A DNA stretch of 64,000 nt from Clonostachys chloroleuca (lineage: Eukaryota > Ascomycota > Sordariomycetes > Hypocreales > Bionectriaceae). Where the stretch lies: NCBI GenBank assembly GCA_037952775.1, contig JBANAY010000003.1:5394001-5458000 (forward strand), written 5' to 3'. The notes under the pieces were generated by a model. That model was given only the letters and a program-made list of their open reading frames with translations. It was not told the origin of the DNA and did not search any database. Shown in pieces: positions 11,764 to 20,396 of this stretch. A program made the position numbers and the translations under genes. The first letter of the stretch is position 1. Every line of letters begins with the position of its first letter.

Positions 11764-12768
11764 ATGGCAGCCGTCAAACAACCCTGGGAAGGCTTTACTG
11801 CCGACTACACCTTGGTTCCGGCTCGTTTCGACAGATATAATCCACTCCCGGCATACCAACAGATATCGCCCTATAGCCCTCGTCTCATCATCCTATGTAC
11901 ATGGACTGATGCGACTCCAAAGAACATTCGAAAATATGTCGACGGCTATAGAGTACTTTTCCCGACAACCCCTATTCTTGTTGTACAAACTGCGTCCACC
12001 AGCTGGTTTACCAGCGAGACCAGCCTTTTAGATCATGTCAGCCCGTCAATCAGCATCATCTTGAAAGCATTGGAGTCTGTTGAGGACGGTGTCAGATTCG
12101 GTAAACAACACATCCTCGCTCACGCTCTATCGAACGGCGGATGTGGACACTTTACTTTCCTTGCTCGGCGATTCCTTGCAGACACTGGCTTTGCCCTGCC
12201 TGTGGGTGCCCTTGTCCTCGATAGCACACCCACAAGGCCGACGTTCTCGACGCTGCTTGCAAGCTTAAGCTTGTCACTTCCGAAATCCTCTTTCGTGCGT
12301 CAGCCGCTTAAGTTACTGGTAGGCATTGCTATATTTGTTGCCTATGTTATCCCTGGATGGCTTGGGGCATCCAACCTGGCAGAAAAGGTTTATCAATCCC
12401 TCCTATCACCCGATGCTAGCACGGAGGATAAACCTTATGCGGCCAACGAAGGATGGCTGAGCAGAGAATGCCTGCGCTGCTACATCTTTAGCAGTGCGGA
12501 CCTCATCTGCCCTGACCAGGAGATTCTAGCCCACATACAGAAATCTGCCAGTATTGGTTTGCATGTGCGAAAGGAAATATGGAACAACAGTGGGCATGTA
12601 GAACATTTGAGGGTTGATCCTGCCAGATATTGGAGTGTAGTCAAGCAGACTTGGGAACAGGTATGCCTGACGAACGAACAGCCGAGAACGGACAAGAGTG
12701 GTCCTAAACATGTCCGTGCTTCGGAACGGAACTTGCCGAGCCATTGCAATATAACAAGGGTTGAATAG
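11764..12768 (+). CDS. PaxU/TMEM53-like alpha/beta hydrolase (DUF829)
   Basis: A single-exon 334-residue protein of the DUF829 family, which includes fungal PaxU-like proteins and animal TMEM53. Landmarks: beta-strand LIILCTWTDA (41-50); HALSNGG (120-126) as the nucleophile elbow with Ser123; LDSTP (152-156); Asp246 in FSSAD; and SGHVEHLR (276-283) with His278. This Ser-Asp-His set is consistent with an active hydrolase. A hydrophobic stretch at about 185-200 could touch a membrane. Substrates of the family are mostly unknown; the PaxU name comes from an indole-diterpene cluster, but no such pathway genes are seen here. Promoter CCTCGG motifs link it to the adjacent CTF1-like regulator, with which it converges. 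Confidence 0.8.
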   Translation: MAAVKQPWEGFTADYTLVPARFDRYNPLPAYQQISPYSPRLIILCTWTDATPKNIRKYVDGYRVLFPTTPILVVQTASTSWFTSETSLLDHVSPSISIILKALESVEDGVRFGKQHILAHALSNGGCGHFTFLARRFLADTGFALPVGALVLDSTPTRPTFSTLLASLSLSLPKSSFVRQPLKLLVGIAIFVAYVIPGWLGASNLAEKVYQSLLSPDASTEDKPYAANEGWLSRECLRCYIFSSADLICPDQEILAHIQKSASIGLHVRKEIWNNSGHVEHLRVDPARYWSVVKQTWEQVCLTNEQPRTDKSGPKHVRASERNLPSHCNITRVE

Positions 12769-13094
12769 TATCTTATTAACCTCGGATTAATGCACTTTCA
12801 ACCTTGGAGTATTATTCTCGTCTGCCGATCAAGCAGTATGTACTCTGTGTTTTCTATGTACAACATGTTCCTCGGTCCTAATCCAACCGTCTTACTCACT
12901 TTTTCATGTATCGAGCCCTTTCGAGGATGGCAATTAAGCACCTAATATGGTTTACGGATGATATGAACTATCCGTAGCCCATTTGTGTGATGGATGTGTC
13001 AGAAGAGTGATAAATGTGAGTAGGCGAACCCGCCGCCGAAGACGCAAAGTTCTTGTGTGGAGGAGGAACCTAAAGGCATGACTTCAAAATTTCC

Positions 13095-15450
13095 TCACAA
13101 TTGACCCATGTCAAAGTCTCCCCCATCTAAATAATTAGAGAACTCGGCGAGGTACAAGGACATACTTTCAACCTCTGATAGACCCTCTGTCCAGTTCTGA
13201 TGTCCAGGCCCAGAATCAAACGCGGTGCTAAGAGCCTCATGACTCAAAGTGGTTGAGGATTCCTTGCTTTTCATTTTCTGAATTCGATCTCGCGCGGTGT
13301 AGAAAACATGATGTAGTATTTCAGCACCGAAGTACGTCTTGCGGAGTTGTTGAACTACTAAGAGATGGAATTCCAAATGCCGTAGACCCATCTGATGGAT
13401 CAGATGATACTGGGAGGCAAAGTTTAGGAGGTGTATATGCATGGCAGAAGCCATGGCGATGCAGCTTTCCGCAAGTTCTCGTTAGTTAAAGGCCGGTAGA
13501 TATGATTTGAGCAACTTACATGAGGCTTTGGCAAAAGTCAAGCAGATCTGCTGTAATGAGCTGTTCCAATACTGCCGTAAAATCATTTGCCGCAGCCTGA
13601 CTGCGCCTCATGAACATCGTACGAGTTGTCTTGTTCTTCTCCGAGCCAACTTCTGATGACATGCCCGAGATGTAGGGGCGATATAAATATAACAGAGCAG
13701 AGCTGTTTCGAAATGAGTTCCTCCAACTGGAATTGTTTCTTGATGAAACACTCACTTCTTGAGAAGCTCTAAATGGCAACTGTGTACGACTAGGATAGGG
13801 TCATCCTCAAGTTCCAAGTCACCGCGATTTTGACCGCAATCTCTAATTCGGCGATCAAGCCTTTCCAACTCGGCCCTTGCTAGGACTGTCGGCTCGGGGC
13901 GGTAATTGGCTGAGGCGATCTCGGATAAGGTTATTGTAAGATTGAGCAGGTCAATCCAAAGATGAGACAAAGTCTCAGTATCTGTAGGAAAATACTTTTG
14001 TCGCACATTGTCAGCAACGCCTTCGAGAAGTTTATCACAGTCAGTCGCAGTCGGCATTAGCACATCGCAGTCTAGACGATTCACACGCATAGGCCGCCCC
14101 ATGCCGACTGCGAACCACGCCTCACGAAAGTAACAAGTCCACCACAGCTGGCGCCAGAGCCTTTCTCGTGCAGCTAGTGAGCTTTGGGAGCTCAATTTTC
14201 GATGCAGACCGATCGCCTGACAGAGGCCAATCGCAACACCGATCCAATGCCAAGGCCCGCACTTGTCTTCCGTGTCTGGATACCAGAATCCCATCAATAA
14301 GACAGCTTGTATCAAACTCGTCTTGTCTTTCTCGTACTGTAAGTCATATAGGACCTATCTGCCAGATGAGTTTCACTGATAGATGTTATGGTAAATAGTG
14401 AATACGTAGAGGCCAACCTTAGTTTTCGAGTACGTAGAGTATCTCATCTCTTTACGAGACGAAAAGCCAGCCAGCTTTAATTCGTCCTCGGTGAGAAACT
14501 AAACAAGGATCAGCCTCCTGGAGGTAATATGGACATAAGGATGGGTCATACGCTTGACGCGGCTAAGAACATAGCCCATAGAAGTTGTATGCTCAAGTTG
14601 CTCCGTTCAGAGCTCTCGTACAAAGTCAAAAAAGAGGCAGCATCAATGATTGGGAGAAAGGGATGAACATGATGAAAATACGATCGAATCAACATATCAC
14701 AGACCCCTGTAGGCGGGAACGAAAATACTTTCTTTGCGTGAAGATAATCGATATCCTCAGAGCGCAACACCGGCATAATACTGCTTGGTAACAGATAGTG
14801 CCCACTTTGCTGTCTGGGGTCAGGCTGACCAATGCCCGCGATAGATGGAATACCAAGAGGGTCGCCTATGAGGAGAAGTGAGTAGCCTAAACATAAGGGT
14901 CAGCACGGGGCGAATCAGACTTACTATAAATTGGCGTGATATGGACCCCCGATGACGGCGTCTGGCCTCCGTAGTGGCTGACATGAGATGGGAGAGGGCA
15001 GCTAGATTCAGGACTTACTGTAGGCGGTGGATTCAGAGTCTCCAAAGGTGACAAAGGCCGGCTATCCGCTACCCGTGTGTCCAGAATAGCAAGCTCATCT
15101 CGCCTTGTGACTGGGGTCACTTGAATAACAGAAGTATCATCGTCACGGCCATCAAGTTGGGTCAATGGTGTGGAAAGAGAGGGATCTGTCGATATGGCTG
15201 TCTCCTGAGCAGAGCATTGATGTGGCGATGATGATTTGCGTAGCGCCGTTCTTTCCTTGTCAGCCAGGACATTTTCTCACAGGGCCTCGCTTGCTATGTG
15301 GCTTCACCTCTTTTTCTGCCTTGCCCTAGGTTCGCATTTCAGCCCGTCTAGAGCACAGTTCACGCACGGTGGCCCGGATTGTGCAATATTACACCTGACC
15401 TTTCGGTTGTGGCACACCCGGCAAGCGACGGAAGAACGGGATCTAGGCAT
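13095..15450 (-). CDS. Zn2Cys6 transcription factor, CTF1/FarA-like
   Basis: A nuclear regulator with at least seven exons. The start MPRSRSSVACRVC is chosen over upstream codons because it directly precedes the zinc cluster, spaced C-X2-C-X6-C-X8-C-X2-C-X6-C and followed by the basic RARQKKR. Introns lie near 15303-15246, 14924-14883, 14541-14490, 14408-14340, 13766-13720 and 13517-13455, the frame being kept across each. The middle fungal_trans domain shows YFHHVHPFLPIID, GFWYPDTEDKCGPWHWIG and CQAIGLHRK followed by RLWWTCY-like residues, the layout of cutinase/fatty-acid regulators CTF1 and FarA. It is transcribed away from the enoyl-CoA isomerase across a 590-bp region holding three CCTCGG sites, so autoregulation and control of that neighbour are plausible. 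Exon 1-2 junction and subfamily are my weakest points. Confidence 0.8.
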
Positions 15451-15532
15451 TTCTCCGCTCTGTAAGATTGAAACGATATTACGGGGTTGACAATAGATGT
15501 GAGGATAGAGCATTTGGCGAGGTAAGATTTCG

Positions 15533-15922
15533 CCTCGGCGGTTTTTTAAGGAGGTGGGGGATTTATTAAGATCGCCCTGGACTACTTGCCTCGGTTAGCG
15601 CTCGGCTGTCTGACAACCTTGAATTGGCAGATCTACATCTCGATTCTGTCTCGGCAGCGGTTGACTAACAAGTCTACACAAAGATTCTGAAGAAGTTGTT
15701 GGTTTTGAGGACAAAGCCCTCGTATTTGCTTGTCTATTACTGGTGCAGCCGATCATCCCGATCCTCAGCCTACGTGATGCATTCACATGCTCGACGTGAT
15801 CCGTGCCGATTTGGGAATGATTGCATATACAAACCTGAACCAGGCGCGCATCTTTGATAAACTTATCACTGTACAAGCCAATAAAATCTACCGCGGCACT
15901 TTGCAATACCATGACGCCGAGG
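15533..15922. promoter_or_regulatory. CCTCGG motif cluster in a divergent promoter
   Basis: CCTCGG at 15533-15538 and 15589-15594 and CCGAGG at 15917-15922 lie between the divergent CTF1-like regulator (ATG 15450) and the enoyl-CoA isomerase (ATG 16041). FarA/CTF1-type proteins bind this core in promoters of beta-oxidation genes. Chance would give about 0.3 copies in this interval. Confidence 0.55.
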
Positions 15923-16040
15923 TATACTACAGTTTTCGTCTCGAAGTAGGAAATATAAATGCTTACATCGCTCTCTAGTCATATATACCCTTCATATTGT
16001 AAAGCTAAAATAATTTCTACTGCTACTTCTTCCATTAACA

Positions 16041-16902
16041 ATGTCGGGCCACGAAGTCATCCACCTAAAGTATGACGGCAAACTTGCTATCATAACCCTT
16101 GATAATGCCTCGAAGTTCAACTCTTTGACCCAAGCTTCCTACCGCCGTCTCGGCACTCTGCTTCGTGAAGCTGATGCAAATGAGGATGTGGTAGTAACCT
16201 TGCTAATCGGCGAGGGGCCATTCTTCTCTGCGTATGTCTTGATATCCTTGTGCTTGAATAAGAGACAGAAATTGAACCGGTGTGAACAGTGGAGCAGATC
16301 TTAAGGACAGTCCGCCGCCCATGGAACAGATGTTATCCCGCTCCTACTGGCTGCCTAAACTCGTGAACAACAATCTTGACGTGGCTCGAGCATTCTACGC
16401 ACATACAAAAATACTTGTAACAGCTCTAAACGGTCCTGTTATCGGCCTCTCTGCCGCTCTTATCTCTCATTCGGATTTCATTTACTCAGTTCCGGATGCA
16501 TATGTTCTCACACCATTCAGCTCACTCGGACTTGTAGCTGAGGGCGGCGCCAGCGTCGCATTTGTGCAGCGGATGGGTTGGGGTAAGGCAAACGAGGCAT
16601 TGATTTTGGGGCGTAAGATCCCAGTACAAGAGCTTGTTCAGGTTGGGTTTGTCAACAAGCTTTTCCAGGATAAAGCAAACTTTAGGCAGCAGGTCTTGGA
16701 ACACGTGCAAGCAACTTTTGGTGATCATGTGGTTGGTTCAAGCATGTTAGGAACAAAGGCATTGCTACGTCGCCGTCTAGTTCACGAGCAGGACGAGGCT
16801 GCACCATTGGAGACTTTCGGCGGCTTGGATCGCTTCTGTGAGGGCATTCCTCAAACTGAAATGGCCAAGGTGGCGTCTGGAAGTAAGAAGCACCGTCTTT
16901 GA
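16041..16902 (+). CDS. Peroxisomal delta3,delta2-enoyl-CoA isomerase (crotonase family)
   Basis: Two exons, 16041-16231 and 16290-16902, separated by a 58-bp GTATGT...CAG intron, encode 267 residues. The enzyme shifts cis/trans-3 double bonds to trans-2 so that unsaturated fatty acids can enter beta-oxidation. Crotonase landmarks: LDNASKFNSL near the N terminus; GPFFSAGADLK across the splice junction (oxyanion hole); NGPVIGLSAAL (second oxyanion segment); and GLVAEGGASV with the Glu used by Eci1-type isomerases. The C terminus HRL matches the PTS1 variant of yeast Eci1, so import into peroxisomes is expected. It is divergent from the CTF1-like regulator and shares its CCTCGG-rich promoter. 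Other crotonases such as enoyl-CoA hydratase are less likely because of the GLVAEGG region. Confidence 0.85.
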
Positions 16903-17269
16903 AAGTAATTGGCAATTTGGCGACTACTTAGGGATAAATACGAGGAATAAACTGAGTAAAAAATGTTGTAAATCGCAGATTCAAGCCATTTCGTGATGAA
17001 GATGGTTCATAGCAAGTCTGATTTCAACATATTTTCAAATTCTACTGGCTGAAATAGGTTAGCAATCAGGCAGCTTTTCTACAGAGGTACCTCGTAATGC
17101 CATCTTAGTAATATTACGGGCGCATTACCAAAGGTCGTTATATCACAAGTACCGGCCTATCTCTAGTGCTAGGTGTGTCCGGCGTCGTTCTGTAATATCT
17201 CTCTACGGCTTGATTAATGTGTTATGATACAGGGTATGATGTCAGGTCGCTGAATTCTTAGTGTTTGGG

Positions 17270-17363
17270 AGTTTTTAGCAGCTGCCGCCAGCAGCACGCT
17301 ACAGATGGTTCCGGCGCCGCCAGTGACAAAAACCACGCGATCTTCTGAGTAATTGGGATAATC
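17270..17363 (-). pseudogene. Fragment of SPS19-like 2,4-dienoyl-CoA reductase
   Basis: The minus strand reads DYPNYSEDRVVFVTGGAGT followed by ICSV, the N-terminal strand and NAD(P)-binding glycine loop (TGGAGTIC) of peroxisomal 2,4-dienoyl-CoA reductases. Family similarity stops within a few codons after ICSV, and no downstream Rossmann sequence follows. It is therefore a truncated relic. Its lost partner function, reduction of dienoyl-CoA in unsaturated fatty-acid breakdown, fits the neighbouring isomerase. A chance match to a generic short-chain dehydrogenase is possible because only about 25 residues remain. Confidence 0.45.
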
Positions 17364-17672
17364 TTAGGCAAATATTCTCAAGTAATCAAATATTACAATT
17401 GCATATTAAATTTATCGATAGAGATCGTGGGAAGATTGTTCACATTGAAAGTCCCCAGTCTCCACATCGAACTGAGATACTCGCTCTCGGTGATCGCCAT
17501 TTGGAGACGTTTTTTTTTAATAACTCGTGATAGAAATGAAGCATCAAGTAATGCCTTTGCACAGTATCAAACGTAAGGGGTGAAAGCAGTGCAGGCGCAG
17601 AGGCAGTAGAGCTGCAAGTTTCTACTTATTAGGTTGGAGGCAGTGGCTCTAATTACAAGAAAAAGTAACAGA

Positions 17673-17837
17673 CCTCGGTTTATTTCAGACCAATGCTCCT
17701 AGTTTGGAAAAGTCTTACCATCCGGCAGCGAAAGGTCTACCTCTGGACGTCAGGCCCCTAACACTCTCTTCGACCTCCCCTACTTCCGCGTTCGTAGATT
17801 GAGCAGCTCTTGACCCACTTCTCAGAAATCGCCGAGG
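17673..17837. promoter_or_regulatory. Two CCTCGG/CCGAGG motifs upstream of the reductase fragment
   Basis: CCTCGG at 17673-17678 and CCGAGG at 17832-17837 lie 310-475 bp upstream of the minus-strand reductase fragment. They may be what remains of its FarA/CTF1-type promoter, but two sites alone are weak evidence. Confidence 0.3.
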
Positions 17838-18635
17838 TAATAGATAGACATCCACTCTTCCAAGTATCTTCCACCGCCAGGGTATAGCTGAATGCCTTAT
17901 TTTTTATTTTTGTCGTCTTATCCTACTGATGGTATACTTGGACGTTTGAGTACTGATACTTTCGTTCGAGGAGCTGCTCTAATAATGGCCATTTTCCGGC
18001 CGTTATTTCACCGTTGTTAATCCTCTTCTCCTTCTCTACTACTGTCCGACACATTATTATTGCAAGGCTCCTCTTCACGTTGGTAAATTTGCCTTATCCT
18101 TTCGTACCATAGTCGGTTGCTACACTTTGTTCTAGCATGGCTACACGGCACCACCAACGGCTATCCCAGAGAGGGGCCGGCAGAAGAGACTTGATCTCCG
18201 ATTTGAGATTACATGATCATTTCATCGGCACGCCGAGCCTCTCTCCAGAAAAAATCCGCACTGGATTGAAATCAATGGGATAAGATACTTGGAGCTGCCG
18301 TAGCGCGGTAATCGCCTTGAGTGCTGGAAATGTCCACTCTTATTTATGAGGACCCTATCACAACCCTGGCTATGACATCGCGCATTTATAGTCGTCCACT
18401 GGTCCAACGTTTCGGGATCCGAGTTCCGGTCCATGTTCAGCATTCCGCGGAGTCCAGTACTAACCAAGTCCCCTACAAAATGAATTCGGGCTTCATGAGT
18501 TCACCGGGTTCCGATGATTCAGGGTATGATATTGGTTCATAGATATAAGGATAAAAGTCCAAAAGAACCCAGCCTGGGTAGTTCCATCCTTCTACCTACT
18601 CAATAGTCTATCAAGCAATCCATTTATAAGTCAAT
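17838..18635. other. Intergenic, 5' region of the beta-propeller gene
   Basis: No gene recognised. A short ORF at 18321-18542 has no family features. Pyrimidine-rich and TATAAG-like stretches near 18540-18630 may serve the gene starting at 18636. Confidence 0.4.
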
Positions 18636-19640
18636 ATGCGAACATACATCTTGTCAACACTTTGTTTAGCGGCTAGCATCAGCCGCTTCCCCAGCTCCTC
18701 CAATAAGGCTCTCAGCGTCTCATCGCCCATTGCACTAAGTATCATCCATGACTTCGGACCGGGCTACTGGCTTGAGAACCTCTATATTCGATCAAACGGA
18801 CAGCTCCTCACTACTAGCCAATCTGCTCCCGAGCTGTACTTGATCGACACGTACACCTCGGAAAGAACATTGGTTCATACATTCCCCAATCGGTCTCCTG
18901 GTCTCACGGGACTCGGAGGCATTGTCGAGACCTCACAAGATACATTCGCGATAATTCTTGGAGATCTGAATCACACGACACTGGTTGGAGTCGAGGGCTC
19001 ATTCTCGATCTGGACGATAAATCTAACTGGCTATCCTGGCCAAGAACCGATTGTCAATGAGATCGCTTCGCTCCCCGATTCGGCCTTTCTGAACGGGTTA
19101 ACTACTCTTGAGGATCGGACAACTGTTCTTGCCTGTGACTCATTCTATGGTAGTATATACCGTATAGACACTCTCACTGGAGAAGTTGAGTTGGCCCTGG
19201 CGCCTGACAACACGACACTTTCGCCACCCGGCCAACAGTGGGTCATCGGCGTCGATGGGATCAAACTTCATCGCCCACATGGTTCCGAGGTGGCTTATCT
19301 CTACTACACCAACTATATGGGCCAGGGTTATTATCGCGTGCCAATCGACCCATGTGTCGGGACGCCAGCCGGTCCGGCCGAGGTCTTTGGAACCGGTTTA
19401 GGCATCGGACTTGACGATATTGACATCGATAAAAGCGGTGTGTCTTGGGTCTCGGTTTCGCACGAGTCGCAGACCATCAAGATCGAAAGCACGGGAGGCG
19501 TTGAGGTCGCCGCAGGATCACCAGATTTGCGATTTGTAACAGCTGTGAGGCTGGGAAGGACCCGTGACAACTATACCAAGCTCTACTTTAGTACAGGCCT
19601 GGGTAAAGTTGGATTCATTGATGTCTTCAGGAGTCTTTAA
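18636..19640 (+). CDS. Secreted SMP-30/gluconolactonase-like beta-propeller protein
   Basis: A single-exon 334-residue protein with an N-terminal signal peptide (hydrophobic ILSTLCLAASIS). Repeated blade-like strands follow: LENLYIRSNGQLLTT, LYLIDTYTSE, GLTGLGGIVE, FLNGLTTLEDRTTVLACDS, YGSIYRIDTLTGEVE, GVDGIKLHR, YLYYTNYMGQGYYRV, GLDDIDIDKSG and the terminal YFSTGLGKVGFIDVF. This is the six-bladed propeller family related to SMP-30 lactonases. Several N-glycosylation sequons (NHT, NLT, NTT, NYT) support secretion. In fungi the family also contains hetero-Diels-Alderases of tropolone-sesquiterpenoid pathways (AsR5/EupF type), so a pericyclase role is possible, but no polyketide synthase or terpene cyclase lies nearby. 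Function stays open. Confidence 0.75.
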   Translation: MRTYILSTLCLAASISRFPSSSNKALSVSSPIALSIIHDFGPGYWLENLYIRSNGQLLTTSQSAPELYLIDTYTSERTLVHTFPNRSPGLTGLGGIVETSQDTFAIILGDLNHTTLVGVEGSFSIWTINLTGYPGQEPIVNEIASLPDSAFLNGLTTLEDRTTVLACDSFYGSIYRIDTLTGEVELALAPDNTTLSPPGQQWVIGVDGIKLHRPHGSEVAYLYYTNYMGQGYYRVPIDPCVGTPAGPAEVFGTGLGIGLDDIDIDKSGVSWVSVSHESQTIKIESTGGVEVAAGSPDLRFVTAVRLGRTRDNYTKLYFSTGLGKVGFIDVFRSL

Positions 19641-20396
19641 TGTACTACTGGGCTGGTTAGCTAGGCTACATAATTATTTATTCAATGAAGAATGGCTTTC
19701 AATAATTCTCCTTTATCCAGCCATCCGCGGTGTGTTTGTATGATTTCACAGCTACCTTCACTGCTCTGAGGACTAAGAATACGCCTGTTTCCAACGTAGC
19801 CGTTCATCCGTACATTTCAGGTAAATAATTCTGTTCGACCCAACCTCTGCATTGCCCCAGAAGCCAAGTTAATGGCAACAGTTAAACATCAGGCAGAAAA
19901 GGCAGTGATTCAGCAACTTTTGTATTAAGCTGCACGTAGTTGAGAGTAAAGCGTGCAATCCCAAGTTAAATTAAGGACTTCTCAAGTGTCAAACGTATCG
20001 GCATAACTTATCGAGAGCCTTGATCCGCCATGTATCGGATTGCAAGTGGCTCCGCAGAGAAGCACTAAACACTATGTTCCGCGGGCCATCATCTCAATCT
20101 ACCGTCCAAGTGATAATGAAGTCAGGGACGAATGCCAACATTAATTCTTCTCTGCTATCGAGTAGCTCTCAAATGCACGTTGCTTAAAAGACTAGCCACA
20201 AACGAGAAGAGTCAGACGTCCATAGCGGGTTATATTAGAGGTTAAATAGGTATAAAATTAGCTTAATAAGTCTAGGTTTCGTTAATGAATGCGCGCCTTT
20301 TCACTGTCCTGATACTAGAACGTGATATTTCACTCTTTATGGATATTTAAACAGCCTCCATGCGAAAAATTGTCTATAGTTTAATCTTCGCAGTAC
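19641..20396. other. Intergenic, nothing recognised
   Basis: Convergent 3' regions of the beta-propeller gene and the large HET gene. No gene, repeat or RNA was recognised. Confidence 0.4.

Noticed and set aside
11764..19640. An indole-diterpene or polyketide biosynthetic cluster suggested by the PaxU-like and propeller proteins
   Set aside because: No prenyltransferase, terpene cyclase, P450, PKS or NRPS is present in the window; both families have wider roles.
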